From NCBI RefSeq assembly GCF_036417845.1, contig NC_089980.1, positions 115,965,169-116,029,168 on the forward strand: DNA of 64,000 bases. Direction: 5' to 3'. The stretch comes from Apteryx mantelli (lineage: Eukaryota; Chordata; Aves; Apterygiformes; Apterygidae). A program made the position numbers and the translations under genes. Of this stretch, positions 1 to 14,560 are shown one piece after another (the first letter of the stretch is position 1; the number at the start of each line of letters is the position of its first letter). The notes beneath the pieces are model-generated. The model did no database searches, was not told where the DNA came from, and worked only from the letters and a program-made list of their open reading frames with translations.

Positions 1-1337
1 AAAATTAATTTCCATAGATCAGAAACACTGATTCTTCTTGTGGCCTTGTGCTTATTAATTAAAACAATGAAACTGAAACACCTCAGTAGAGTCTTTCAAT
101 CATCCAATTTCAGACTCTTTTGGAAACACTATTTAATAAAATCTTATAATACCCAAAATGGCAAGTTTTGGTAAGAGGAGACAGTATGTAGAAAAGTCAC
201 GCAAAAATGTAGTTTATACAGGATTTTTCTTATTGCATTTTAAATGAAAAGTATATAAAAACTGTTTATGTTTATATATATAAAATCTGTCTCATGTTAT
301 GTCAGCATTTATTAAGGTCTATTTTCTCTTTAATAATAGAGTAATATTGTATTAAAACAAAAAATTATCTGCTTTATTTCAGAATAAATTTAGAAATGGA
401 TGAAAACTGAAATGAAAATTTTCTTCAAATATTCAACACTAAGCAAAATCATGATTTTATGCAGCTGACTACACTGCTGGGAGTCATAGCAGGAAGTAGA
501 TGGGTGAGATCAGAAATACTTGAGCAGGCCCAAAGCTGCAAATCAACATTATCTAGTGCTTACCAGATGATTCATGAGATAAGAAATTATGCCCTCCAGA
601 CCTTCTTTAGATGGATACATGCCTTTTAGAAGATCAGGCAGGGAAGTACCTCAGTGTCCCTACATTTCTAGATGAAGTTGCTCAGGGATAGTTATGGCAG
701 TGTCAGTTATGTACCTTGCCTGGGTCCTTATCTCCTAAATCAGAGGATTATTGTTATCATCAAAGAGCCCCACCAGCTGCCATAAATGATTTGCACTGCA
801 ATAAAACACATTTCCAAATAATATTGCTTAAGCAATTTGTAGCCTTCTCTTTAATTATAGTTTTACCTATTTCTCAGAATATCTCGGGCTTTCAGATCTT
901 ATTTGAGCAGGAAGGTTGGACTTTAGCCCATTAGAAAAGAAACCTCATAGACATTTTCCGTACAGTTTGTAATCCTTGACAACCCAGTTTAAAAGAACAA
1001 AACAAAAGGCTAGATTTTGCCTAGCTGTCCTGAAGATGCATTGAGGAGGTCACATAGAGGTTACATATTCCTTCCCCAATACTTCATGAATACATAAAAG
1101 CCTCTCAGAGGGAAAATACCCGGTAAAAGGCAAAACAAGGACCAGATAAGGAGACTTCGGCACTGAAAGAAGAACTGGTAGCAGCTAGAAAGCAAGCTGC
1201 CTGCAGAGGGGATATCAAGTACATCTTATGGAGGCCCTGCTGGGCTGTGTGGAAGCAGAAGGCTTCCCAACACAGTGCACAAGAGTTACAGGCTATCCCC
1301 TGCTAAAGGCTGGCGTGAGCACAGGGGTTGAATGAAA
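1..1337. other. Intergenic, nothing recognised
   Basis: AT-rich DNA with only short open frames on either strand and no repeat I can name. Confidence 0.6.
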
Positions 1338-1424
1338 CGAAGCCCCCGCCCCGCGCAGCCCCCGCACGCACCGACTCCCCCGTCCTCCCAGCGCAGGCTG
1401 GCCATGGAGGTCAGCCAAGCTGCG
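1338..1424. promoter_or_regulatory. CpG-dense patch with a GC box
   Basis: Ten CpGs in 87 bp, against an AT-rich, CpG-poor background, with CCCCGCCCC (Sp1-type GC box) at 1344-1352. A plus-strand frame (1332-1571, Pro-rich start) overlaps and ends just after a GTACGT donor-like site at 1564. It could be a small orphan promoter or a first exon. It is far shorter than a formal CpG island. Confidence 0.3.
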
Positions 1425-4400
1425 CCACCTCTGCACTCACTACACACTGCTAAGGGGCTTTCACAAAGCTCAGCTCAGTGGGTGCTTACAAAAGACCGCA
1501 GGAGAAAAACAAGGTGCGCTGACAAAAACAAGCATCCACATGAATCTTCTCCATATGTCTGTGGTACGTAACAGTGTAGCCTTTTCTCTAAATATTAGGC
1601 CACTGGGTAGGTGGCAATCATTTATTTTTCTACTGAGGTGATTTTTGAAGTGAATTCTCATGTGAGTGCGTTTTTCTCCTGGCAAACCTAAATCACAATA
1701 TTGCTCAATGCAGTGAAATGAGAATGGTAGTGAAGGGGAACATTTTTTTGCAATATGCTCTGAGTCAGCCTACTCTGACATGACAGCCAGAGCAGGTACT
1801 GATTTGAGAGTGAAACTGTCTCCGACTTCAAGCTTTGAAGTGCATGAGAAAATACATTTTTGAATCTTATCAATCTGGATTCATCTCTCTGAGGTATGGT
1901 TTTGAGATACTGTGAATTCAGTTTGTTTTTCTCCTGTGAGCTATGTTAATTTCTATAGGTTTACTGTGAGAGTATAGTTACAATAGGTATAGTTTTAACC
2001 CTAACGTATTAAGATTCTTGTTTTCCTTTAAACAAACCAATGGACTTTGATCATGGAACAAGGTACTAACAAAACTCAGTTAAAAATTAGGTCTTCTTTC
2101 TCCTGGAAGAAGGTCCTGATCTGAACTTGCTGTCTCTGACCATACAAATTACTCATTCATAATTCACTGAGTTTCACTCATTCTCCCTGTGACCATTTTT
2201 TAAAGTTAAAAAAAAGAAAAAAAAAGCAGAATTACTTTTTGAAGCAGAGACATAATAAAGAACAGCCTGATAATAATTTCATTAAGTTGATTTGTATGGT
2301 TTAACACTGCACATGACATTTTATTTTAACTCTGCACTTTAAGTTCAGGTAAATGCAATGCAGGGTTTCTATTTCTTCTGCAATATCTCATTCATACAAT
2401 ATGATTAGGTAAGAAAATGATAACATTTTCATTTGAAAAATAAAAGTATTTTCAATTCACTCAAAGTCTCTGTGATTAGTGCAAGGTCTTACCAACCTAA
2501 AGAGATCAAAAATCTCCAATCAGATGAATAAAAACTATCAAACTGGTAGTACAGATAAGATCGTCTTTAAAAATATATACTATGAAACTCATATGGCTGT
2601 AGCATTTTGAACTTTCTGTGTGACAGTGACTCATACTCATTCACATATGTACTGAAAGGTGATTTTTGGCCCTCGTGATCCTTCCCACCAAACACCAGCG
2701 TTTCCTGTCACCCCTCCTACATTCTGTGCCATAATAAAACTTCCCCTTCCCAATTCCCAAAGCATGCCCATTTCCGTACTTCCTGCGTCAGCTTTGATCA
2801 CCATGAATTCTGCAGGATCAGCAGCAGCTCTCCCAGCCTCCCTGCCTTTCCTATCTCTGTACTGCTCTCATGCCATTCTCCCAAATCCAAGTGATACAGC
2901 CTGAGCAGCCATCCCTTCTCCCTTGTCTTCCTTCTAGACCTACTATGATAGATAGGCAAACAGGAGAAAGAAAGAGCAGATGGCATCCCTTGCGTCTCCC
3001 AGTATGAAAGCAAAGCGTAAAGCAACCTTGAACTTGTGGACACATTTCTCCCCCTCCGCAATACACTGTTGAAGAGGTATATCTTCTTGCAGCTCCATTC
3101 TTTTTGTCAGCTTTTATCCACAGAGGCAGGCAAATAGGGAAGGGAGCTGACCAAATGGGGTCAAACCTCTTGAGATGGCAGGGCCACAGGCCTGCAGTGC
3201 CACGATGCCTGCATAGGTAGGAGAGAATACATCCAGCAATTCTCAGTCAGTTCTGACTTCTTTTTTCCCCTCTCAAATCTTTCTAGAATCCCAGAGCATT
3301 TTGTGTTATGAAAAGTTAGTCAGCTAAGTAGCATAAGCACTAAATCATAGATCAAATTTGTCAAGTTCTGTTCCACTTAGATGAGTAAGTAAGCATCAAG
3401 TGTGAATCACAATATATAATAAATGATAAAGCAAAGTAAACGCTTTAAAACTCCACAATTCATTCAGCAGAAGAATTAAGGATTCATAATGGCAGTGAGT
3501 CACTTTTTAATAAAATCTATCAACACAACCTGAAAAAAGCCACTGTGGTTGTCATGGCATTTAATATAAAGTACATGTTGGGATAAATGGCTGATTTGTA
3601 ATGAAAAGATCCCAGTCTGTAAAGTCACATATTTAGGCTCTAAAGCCATGTAGCCCACACAACAAATTGTCTGGATCCAGAACTTTGCTGCTGGAATTAT
3701 AATTAGCCTGTCTGCAGCTCCATCTGTACAATGACTCCTTGTCAGGGCATGAGGAGATTCTGTCGTAGCAGCAAAGAAAATTCATAAATAACAATAAGAA
3801 AAATGACACTCACGATATGGAAATCTCTTTTTATCTAAAAAAAAAAATCAAACAAAAACAGATGCTAACTGCTTAAGCAAACTCTTTAAAAAATAAAATG
3901 CAGAACAGCTAAAAAACTTAAAAAGCATAACTATAAGATAGATTTTTAGCTTGTACAGAAAAAAAAGTATCAAGCTCTTCCTAGAAATCCAGTGGAAATT
4001 CACTCTTGTTCCTGACTCACCTGGAATACACTGAGTTATGTCTGTGACAAGCAGCAGTAAAGCCCATCAGTAACTCAGAAGCTGTTCCTATCTATTACTT
4101 TTCCATTCTCTCAGTTGGTACTCCTAAGGAATTTACTCAGGACTCTTGCTTTAAAAGGAGCAAAAGTTTATCTATACACAAAAGCCTTGTCTATTTTATT
4201 TGCCTCTTCATTGCTATTGGAAATATTCCTTTCCATTATCTTAACTGCATATCAAACAAAAAGTAAACTATTATAGCCACACAATCCTTTGTAGGGTGAA
4301 TGATTGCATTCTGGCACAAAATAGTCATTCCTGAGTCTTGTTAAATGTGAGGAGACACAAAGATCTTATAGGGATGAAGAGGAGCTCAGATAGCTGACGC

Positions 4401-7400
4401 CACAGAACACACATTCTTCTGTGCCCTCCAAAGGCATCAAACGTATTAAAGAATAAATGTGCATCTGAACAGGTTTGGTTGGAAGAGGTTGTAATAGGAC
4501 AAAAAATTGGCAAAAGCCAGTTTTCACACATAATTTTTGATGAGTAAACCATCAGAAGTTAAATATTTCTAGCTATAAGGATAGTATTTTGTTAGAACAC
4601 TAAATAAATTCCAAAAAGATTAATTCTCTAAACAGGAAAAGATCAGAATCAGTACGCAATTTAGATCAAAATACAAAACTTGAAAGAACAAAATACAAAA
4701 CTTGAAAGGGAATCTATTACTTGGCCTTTGCTTCATTGAATTGTGATTCTTTTCTATGTCAGAATTTTATTTTAATTCCTTCATTTTCATTGGTATTTTT
4801 GGTTAAGACCAACTGAATGTGCCTCCTGCTTCAGAAATATCCCCAGGGACCCCTGTTGGCCATATCCATCTGCCCCGGCCCTCCAGAAAGTTTGCACAGG
4901 ACCCAGTCTGCAGCACTAGGGCAAGAGAGACACTCAGCCTTTCTTTCTGCTCTGTTTATCTTCTCACTGTGCACTGAGATGGGACACCAAATGCAAATAA
5001 CAGGAATAACAATAAGAATAACAGAAGTAATTCACTGGCTTTGGGATCATTACTTAAAAGCACCCGAGTATAAGCATCAGAATATAAGAGACAGAGGGAA
5101 TAATGAAGAGGATTATACTGTCTCTATTTATTATACTGTAAGACCAGCAAAAGTGTATGACATTTAATAGGGTGATTATTTTAAGATTTTGCAAAATCAG
5201 TAAAGTATATGCTTTGATTAATCATATTGAACTGAATGTTCATTTAAGCTAAAGCAGATGCAAAGAGAAATACAAAGTACCCATAGTGATTTTCAAGATC
5301 TCTACTCAACAAAAAATTCATGACTACACAAAGAAAGCTGAAACAGCTTCCCTCTCACTCTTTTGTTTTTTCTCAACAGAAATTCAGTCGTTCACTTGAA
5401 CTGCTTCTATTATACTATTACACTTGAACATAAATATTTAAATGATGTTTATAGGCAGAAGTTGCCAGTACTACTTGATAACCACTTTAACTTATAATTA
5501 ATTCTTTCAAAAGACAATCTAGAACCTGCAGTCTAATATAGTTTCAGGCCACAACATAATGTTTGGGGCCAAAATATAATGCTGTGATAATAATGCTGCA
5601 GTAGAAATTAAATAAATAGATGAATTGATGTGCATTTTTAGCTAACAGTTTACATCAATGCTGTGATATTTCTTTTCTCTCTCCTTTGACACAAAGCAGT
5701 AACAAAACCAGCTGACATTAGAAAATGTCTCTCTATGAGACCTTATTTTGGGTAGTCCTCAACTCTCTCTGATTTCAGTACAAGCTGAGGGTATTACTAG
5801 CAAGGAGCTTATGTTAAAATAGTTAAATTAATATTAGCATTTTATTCTAAATATCTGGTGTTGGCTGGGCCCAATCGTTTTATGGAACCTGTATTCGGTA
5901 CTATGTATGTTTGCCATTCTGAAATTCTGCATGATTTAGACCACATTCTAGGCTGCATTGGACCCTTTACCTTTTTTTAATTCTGGCCTTCCTAGTATTA
6001 TTACTGAAACTGCCACTATTAAATGCAGCTCATGGTCACATGATTTTAAAATATGCAGCCCAGGTACAATTGTATTAATCCTTGAGCTAGGAATCCTGAG
6101 TGGCTTTCTCTGCATTCTGATTAAACCTTGTAAGGCTTGATTTAAACATTTTAGTCACGTAATAGTTAAGTGAATATGCATAACATTGTACCTAATAAAA
6201 ACTTGCTAATCTCTCTCAGCAGTCCTGACTCACCAAAAGTGCCATTAGTGAATATTGTAATTTAGGCCAAAAGAGACAGAACAATAAAACATTTATTTAG
6301 TGTGTCATCTTTTGAAAATAAATCTTGTTTCAAAATCTTGAAAGCAAATTTAGTATGGCTCTAAACTCTGTATGACAAGGGCTTGCTATGAAGACAAGCA
6401 TTTTTTTCCATTACTATCTCATACTCCCATCTTCTTCATTTTTAACGACCTGCAAATAGAGGAAGAAAATGCATGAATCAGCAAACATATTCACATGCCT
6501 AAGCTAAGCTGCCATGCTACTCGGCTGCTGTATATATTTGTCTCCCATCTGCTCTCTGCTCTCTAAATTTTTCACAGAGGAGCCGTATGTTTCAGAACCT
6601 TCTCAGAAGAATCCAGCATATCTTTGGATGCTAGGATGTCAGTTATCATGTTTAACTTGAACAGAAGGGACCACTGAGCTCTGCTAGTTAAGATGGCTTT
6701 GAATGTTAAGAAATTCATAGCTCATAAGCTATGAAAAGAGACTATTAAAACTTTTCCATCTTCAGTAATAGTTCCTAATATGTAACCTAAAACAGACATT
6801 ATAATCTACTTTCATCACTAAGTAAAATATACGACGAGGACTGTGTTGTTTGCATTTCCTGATTTGTGAGTTCCTGACTGAAATTCCATAGTTAGTGGTT
6901 CTCAACTCAATAAACCATGACAATGTGCTAAAAATTTACTAAGCTCTATTGTCTCCATTAAGAAGAAGAAAAGATTCCCCTTCTGGAAATTGAAAGGTGG
7001 GATTTACAAAAGCATTTAGGAGTGTTTCGTTTCTGTTTCAATTAACAGCAACTTCAGTGGTGGAGGAATTAAGCCAACACTGTATGTTTTCTAAATTCTG
7101 TTTAATAACAAGAGTGGACAATGGATAGAGGGAGGCCAAAAATGTTCTTTTCATCAATTAAATCAACAGTGTTCCAAATGGATGGGAATATGTGATTTGC
7201 ATTATTCCTCCGATTTCAAGTGGAAGCTTTGGGAGATAGCGTGGACGGCTCCAGAGTCACCCTTCTTTCAGTCTCACTGTGTGTCATAACAATTCTTCCT
7301 CTTCCACGTTTTTCACTTTTCATATTCTTTTTATTCATTTAGTTTACTTTGAAGAAGTCTCTTAATTTTATTTTGGGGATTCTATTTGTTTTGTCTATTA

Positions 7401-8149
7401 CAGGGTTTGTTTGCTCATTTTCTTCATTGCCTATACTCTCCTCTTCCCTTCAAAGTTCTCTATTGCTCTTGACATTGATCACTGGCCATTGCTCTAAATA
7501 CAGACAGGAAGTCCTCTGCAGAGAGTAAAACTAGGTATCAGTTAAGTGCACTGTTAATTTTAGATCATTACATACTTGAAAAAGTTACCACAATATCTGT
7601 GAAGTCTGAACAACCATCTGAATGATGTCTCCCTTTAGTACAATTGTGGCACATAACTGACTCCAGCCCTACTCATGCAAAGTTGTGAATACCTCTGAAT
7701 GAGAGCCCAGAAGAGCCCACCTCCGCACATCTTTATTTTAGGATGAAAACGGTGTTTAAAAATAGTTCATCAAGAGTATCACATCATACCAGCTGGCAAC
7801 TGTTATGATAAACTTTCTCCTACTTCATTTTGTTCTTTTGACAACTTACAATGCATTGCTATGGATCAGTCAAGCTTCTCACAAATATCACAGTGTTTGA
7901 AGACCTAAATAAAAAAAGAAACTGTAACAGAATGAAAGCTCTATTTGTTAGTGGTTTTACTATACTATAAAATGTATTATTATAAAATTTATTTCATTTA
8001 AGCTGTAGAAACCTTTTTTTGTGTGTTGCTGGATTTTTTTTTGGAATAAATGCATCTATAAACAAAAATTACTTTAAAATACTACTAGCCTTTTAACTGA
8101 GTTTGTAATTTTATTTATGTTTTAGCTTGTGCAGGAAGAAAGGTATTCT
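1425..8149. other. Intergenic, nothing recognised apart from listed repeats
   Basis: AT-rich, many A-runs. The longest frame is 116 codons (4817-5167, plus) and has no recognisable domain. Confidence 0.6.
4667..4708. repeat. Tandem duplication of a 22-bp unit
   Basis: CAAAATACAAAACTTGAAAG occurs at 4667-4686 and again, unchanged, at 4689-4708. Confidence 0.9.
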
Positions 8150-9400
8150 GGCATAGAAACCTAAATCTAAAGGCCAGCATAAATATGATAGATGAACTTG
8201 TATACACAAATTATGTTATTTAGAGATAAAGTAGAAAAAAGGGAAGAGAATGGTGGACATGACCTTAAAGGGCACCCACAGGAAGCAGACATATGGAGGG
8301 AATTTCTGAAGGATATGTCAAGGGAATGATTAGACAGGCAGAAAGAGAGGCACAGATGAGAACAGTCACAGAAGCAAAGACAGAGAAAGATCTCAAGCAA
8401 AATGACAGGCAGTGTAGAGGTCAAAGGGGATGAAGACAGGTTTGAAAAGTCTGAGATTTTGCTAAGATGTCACTAAAGAGTTTGGCAAAAGCAGTTCCCT
8501 TGGAATGCAAGGGAAAAAACAGAGTATTAAATAGGTAGGAAAATCCAGACTGCAGCAGTAAATGTTCTGTTTAATGAGCTTGAAGTAAAAGGGAGGGAGA
8601 AGAATGGACAATAAATGAGGAAAAAATTTCACTTAAAGGTGGGATATGTTTTACAGAGCAAACACTGACCTGTCTATGCCGTGAAGGAAAAGATCCAGAA
8701 TGTAGTGAGAAAATGTGCAGAAAATACAAGCAAGGGTACAAATGGTGTAGTAGAGTTTCAGATATGAAGAGAGGTCACAAGAGCAAGAGGGATACTGGAG
8801 GAGGACTAGTTGAAAATATACAGATTATCAGCAAGAGAGAAGGAAAATTAAATTCCAGTAGGAAAACAGATGGAAAGGGAGGTGAGGAGAAAGTCATGCT
8901 GGATGGGCAAGGTCTCGTATGGGAAAAGGGAGAGGGAGAGGGAGGGGGAAGGGTTTGAAGTATGAGCCAGTGGTGGGAAAAGGCAGATGGGACTACAGAG
9001 ATTTAAATTAGCTGGGAAAATAGTTATTTAGCTAGACAGATGGCAGAACTGAATGGAAGGAGCATGTTTGTGGTGAAAAGAGACTGCCTTCACGAGTATT
9101 TCGGAAAAGATATTCCACTGTGCGTGGGAAACTGTGAAATATGAAGATTCAAAGGAATGAGAAAATAGTACAGATTGAGTGAGGTGGTGCAGAGCTTGAT
9201 CAGTAACCAGCATGAGGGTAAAAGAGAAAAGAGGAAGAGAAAGATGTTAAACGTAAACCCAAAGCTAAGCAGAGATTGCGAGAGAAGAGAATTCCATAAG
9301 AGAAGGAAGCAAAAGCATTTTTGGACAAAGAAATCCAGTTCTCAGCGACAGCCCCAAGCCAGCAGGAGGGAGGTGTGAAGATACTGTGGGTATTTGTGAA
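8150..9400. repeat. Purine-rich tract (about 1.2 kb, plus strand)
   Basis: The plus strand is dominated by A and G (many AGAGG, GAAAAG and GGGAGAG blocks, e.g. 8920-8956). Open frames here are rich in Lys, Arg, Glu and Gly because of this bias and carry no domain I recognise. Confidence 0.6.
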
Positions 9401-10405
9401 AGTTTAGAATGGGAAGGTTGCTAATGCATCACATCTGGAAATTTCATCCCTCCAGTACACTGATCCTCCTGCAGAGATTTATTCATCTTCTACATGAAAT
9501 GCACATTTATTATCGTTTCATAATTTCCAGAGGACTTGAAGTGTTTCCTAAAAAATACCTCAGCGTGAAAATCTCTTTGATTTTCTTCAAAAGTTTTTTT
9601 TTCAGCTAATGCTGCAAGCTTATGAGAGAGTACAACGTATGAGAAGAGACTGTCTACATGCTTCCTCTGAGATCCTCATCGCTTTAAGCTCTTCTGTGCC
9701 ATTGTTCTCTCTCTGCAGATATATGTAACCGAATCCCTCCAAGTTATTTTGCCATGTTTAGCTCTCCTCTCATCTATACAAATTCCTCAGTCAATTTATT
9801 AGCTATTCCCAAGAAGGGTCACAGTACAGCACTCCACCTGCTTTATTTAACCCATCTCTGAAAAGCACTGAAAATTTTCTCCTATTCACTTTTTAAAATA
9901 GCAAATGACAAGTCTTCCATTATTCTTTTGCTTCAACCCAGATATTTAGAAAATCCATTGGCAGAAATTATCACCAGCCCCATGGCCATTTTTCCCCTGA
10001 GGGAACACAAAGCTGTAACACATAAAAATAGTGCCTTTTTATCTTGTGTTTCACCCTGAGCTCATGTTGACTTAATAAAATTTTACCTCAATAGGGGAAG
10101 AAGAGTTGAGTCCTAAGAGTATTGGTCAGTGCCACAGAGACAGCATATATTTTGAAAATGGCAGAGGAAAGTAATTTCCATTGCTCTGACAGGATTCATT
10201 TTCAAAGGGCATAGTGGCTTCTAATGACAGTTTCCATATGCTGTAAAACTGAGCACAAGAAAATCACTATAAATCTAAGATTTGAACATTTGAAAACAGA
10301 TCAAAATTAGGAAAATCTGAATATTCTAACCAGAATAACTATATTATAAACTACTCATACATAACCTTGCATTTCAACTGTGACCTTGGTCCTAATCAAG
10401 AATTT

Positions 10406-10419
10406 GGGGGGGGGGGGGG
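10406..10419. repeat. Poly-G run of 14
   Basis: G14 in otherwise AT-rich DNA. Similar shorter runs occur at 15027-15035 and 58879-58890. Confidence 0.9.
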
Positions 10420-13400
10420 AAAACCCTGGAGAGTTTTTAAATGTATGCCGCATCAAGTTATCATAATTAAATCATCATTTTCATCAAGCAGCAAAATGTG
10501 ACCAAGTTACCATGCAAAACTATTAATCACAGCAGATATACATTTCAATTCCAAACAGTTTAGGATGCATTTACAAAAATCTTCCGAAGATAATCATCAG
10601 CAAAAATTATGTTAATGTTTTGCCATTGCAGGAGGAGCTAAAGGTATTGTAGAAAGTTTATTATTAAAAATATTAAGCACCTAATCCTGAAAATTATTGG
10701 TATGGATGAGAGATTCTTTTATATATATATTTACAGGATTGCTTTTCAGTGATAAATAGAATAAAAAAGTTGAACATGTTCCCTACTTTATGTGCCAGTT
10801 TTAAATATACTAGGCTTGAAGTTAACCACAAAGTCTAAGTCTTGTCTACTTAAAATTTACATATACTTAAAAAGATCTGGTTATTTTCTTATAAAAATCA
10901 GAGGTATATTAAAACACAGAATCTGATTTCCATGCATAACATACCCCATCTGAAATCTTCCCATTTAATTACCTGAGCATTTTAACTGTTTAAAAACGGG
11001 ATACCATGTGATGTGGAGAACATAACTGAAATCGCATTAAGACTCACATATACTGTAGGAAGGATGCAGCATGATAAAGAAAATTAGTCTTCTGTGAAAA
11101 ATGTTTTGACAAGAAGAAGAGGAGAAATGATCAAATTATTTATGTTTCACATTCATCACTCTAATCTTTTGATCCTCTTTGAAGCAGACATCCCATATGA
11201 TTTGTCAAAATGCTGTATGGTGTGGATATTCTCCACTTTTCTTCATATCAGGTTCCACACCATTTTCACTAATGTTGTAGTAATTGGTGAACAACCTTCT
11301 CTTATACACACTATCCCTTATTGACTCAGCAGTCAAAATATGACAATTAGACCTGCCTTTCCTGGGAAAAGCATTCCAAGCTCACCTTTTCATATTAATT
11401 TCATATTTCAAGATAAAAAAAAGTTTCTATCCTAATGCCACATGATCTCTTTTTTGGAGTCCTCAGCTCCTCTTCCTTCTAGTGATCTCTGCCAGTTTTG
11501 GTTGGTATCATTCTGGCAAATGCACAGGGAACAGCGTCTCCCCCACTATCTCTCCTGCCATCCTATCCATCTCTTTAGAGAGGGAAGGTCTGGAGACGTC
11601 AAGCTGCAAGAGCACCAATCTCATTAGGCCAGCCGAGCACGAGAACTACTCTCCTTTTCCCATCTGCCTACTTGTCCATCTATCTTTCTTTGCCATTTGT
11701 ACAAAAGAAGGGCTTTCCTGTGCATGAAGCATCCTGAACTACTACTGTATTTTCTGAATGGAGTTACCACACTGACTTGGTGTGGGAGGCAAGCAGCTAA
11801 GGAGTCTTCTTGCCCATTGAGTGCACTCATTTTTAACAAAGATGACAATGTGTGTTCAGAAATGTTTCTGGACTCTTGTAAAAGTATTTGTCCTGCTTTG
11901 TTTAGTTGGACCTGGGATTTTGCCTCTCTGACCCATTCTCAAATCACTGAACTCAGTGTTCAGTTATTCCAAGGTGATATATCATATCCAGCTGAGAGAA
12001 ACAGCTGGGAGACAATATAGTTAAACAAACGTCCCATTCTCCAGATTTTATGGCTATATCTGCACTATCACTTAGCTGGGGGGTCCCAGGAGTTGCTTGA
12101 AGCTTAGCAGAGCCCAACTCTACCCATCTTTGCTACATTTGTAGGCAGTCAGGCTCCAGCTGCCTCTGCAGCAGACCTTGTTAAGCCCATTCAAGGATAT
12201 ACCCCTGGCCATTTTGTCTACTCAATATCAGCCAGCCCAACATCACCCCAGAGAGACGGGATGCACAAGGAAGACAGCCCGTCCCAATATGAATCACTCC
12301 TGCAGCACTGTTAAGCATGAACTGATGCACTACCGAAGTATCAAAACGGGAGCACTTTGCAGTTGAACGTATACCTGCAGCTTTGTATCCTAGGAGAGAA
12401 TACAATTTGTTTTACCTCACGCTCAGCCCCAGTGAACTTCTGAAAGTAAATAGCGAGTTCACAGATTTGACTTCAAAACTGGCTGCGGGGTTATTCTTTA
12501 AAAAAAAAATAGTAATAATAATCTCTATCTCAAAACCAAAGGAGTAATTTTAATAACCTCTTCTGTGCCAGTAAAGGACAGGTAAAGTCTCATTTGATTT
12601 GTGCTACTCTATATAGTCTTGTGTTGTTTGTGAGAGAGATAAAAGCATAGATTTTATCACTGCTGTGGCATCTGCCCATGAGAAGGACAGGCCAGAGCCT
12701 AATCTAGTCCTTGAACATACAGCCCTTGAGTGAAGCCAACATTCAAGTAACATAGGGACCTCTTAATTTTCATGCCATCAGGAAGAAAGACTGCTAGTAC
12801 AATTTTGTGAATTTTGCAAAGCTTGGATGAATCAAGAATCAGGCCTATTTTGACAATGACAGAAGTTGTTTCTAATTCAGTATTTCTCACTGTTGTGCTA
12901 ATAGGTAAATTACTTAAGAGACTGTTTATTTTTCTAGCAGCGGAGCTCAGTGCAGAGCTAAGTTATTGAAATTATTTCCTTCCAGAGGACTAGTCTGAGT
13001 TTTCTTTTGTTTGCTTTTTTGTCCATGTTTTAAATTCTGCTGCCCATGTGAGTAATACAAGAAGCTTGAGGAACAATGATGTTTGCTGTTGCACTTGATG
13101 AAAAGAAAATTATATTTAATGTTGTAGGTACTGATTTAAAATATTCCCTATTTATTGGGCAGGTAAAATTCAGTTTGGAGAACTTTATCTCTGTGGTATC
13201 TGAAACAAAATATTGCTTATATCAATAAAGTTGCTGTGTTTATTACTAGGTTGCTGATCTATAAACATCAGCTTTATTAAATTAGCTAAAAAGGTTAATC
13301 AGAAGAACAGCCAGCTCTTGCTTCTAACATAGGAAACTTGGTTGACAGTGACAATCTGGCTGACAAACATGTCTTCATGAATTGTGATGTAGCTTGAATA

Positions 13401-13630
13401 ACTGAAATTAGATTTGGGCCTGGAGAGTTAATTAGTTATAATCTTCTGTCATTAGGGAAGGAGTCAGCTAGAGAAATACACCCTCACAAGAAATCAAAAA
13501 TGGAAAAGCAGAATCCAAAGCAAAAGTCCAGAACATCTAAAGCTACTGGGTAAATATTCAAAATGTAATTGTGATTTTAAAAATATACTAAGTACAAAGC
13601 AGCCTTATTTGTACCAAGACTTTCACTAGA

Positions 13631-13675
13631 ATTATTAAATATATATTTAAATTATTATATATGTATTTAAATAAT
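13631..13675. repeat. AT-only near-palindrome
   Basis: A run of A/T (one G) that is nearly its own reverse complement (ATTATTAAATAT.. to ..TTTAAATAATA). Confidence 0.7.
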
Positions 13676-14040
13676 AGCAATATAGAAGGAGATGTCATTT
13701 GAGGTAAAGACAATGTAAACAGATGCTTTTGAACACCTCAGTGAGATCTGTGCTTGTTTCTCTGCTGGGCATGGACTTCAGCACTGGTCCATGATTACCC
13801 ATACTATTTCTTGACACAGTTTTCATTTGGCCGGAAAATGCCCAGGTCTAGTTCAGGCAGTAGAGACAAGTTCCCAGCAAGAAGCAAGAACAAGGCCCTG
13901 ATGGCTGGAGAGTTTTTTTTTCTTTTCATTTTTTCTTTCTTTCTTTTTTGGGGGGCCAGTGGAGGAAGTTTAGACATATAAACCCCTGTTTTGCCATGTC
14001 CCTTGTTCCGAGATTTACATAGAGAGCCTTGGCCCATTCT

Positions 14041-14560
14041 CTTCTCTAGAATAAAAAAAGTGTGAGACCGAGGAACTGGAAAGATGGATCAGGAGAAGGT
14101 GCAGTTAGCAACATGAAAGAAGAAAAAGAGAAAATGCTAGTGTCGAATGCGTGGAACATAGGAAGAGATGCAGACAGAAATAATTCAAGATAGATTTGAT
14201 TTATAAAATCTTGCTACAACAACAGGAGAACAGCAACTTTTATTTAAGGTGTGATTTTGAATTGAAGGGGTCATATACTGAAAGAATTCAAACAAAGGAT
14301 GACTCTTGGTTAGTGGACTGGTTTTAAAAAATAAAAAGAAGAAAGTTTTTTAAGTAGAACAGAGAGGAAAATGGCAAACCCAGGAGTATAAAGCAGAGGA
14401 AGAAAGGTGTAAAGAGAGGTTGATAGGAATAAAGATAAAACCAAAGTGTTCACTCAAGGTAGAAATGAGCTAAATAACAGATTAAATTTGGATTTATGGA
14501 GGCTAATAAAGAAGGACATAAGCTCATTAATAGAGGGTTATTAAAGTCCCTACATCCAAA
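14041..14560. repeat. Second purine-rich tract (about 0.5 kb, plus strand)
   Basis: Similar A/G bias to the 8.15-9.4 kb tract and the same strand. No clear base-level alignment between the two could be made by eye. Confidence 0.5.

Larger units (their letters stand above)
9401..14040. other. Intergenic, nothing recognised apart from listed repeats
   Basis: AT-rich with a slightly GC-richer part at 11.5-12.4 kb holding overlapping short frames on both strands without domains. Confidence 0.6.

Noticed and set aside
1470..1940. Three CAGGAGAAAAAC-like motifs and peptides such as GEKRTHMRIH on the minus strand, suggesting a decayed C2H2 zinc-finger array
   Set aside because: One motif is on the opposite strand, no CxxC...HxxxH pair is readable in any frame, and spacing is not the 84-bp finger period.
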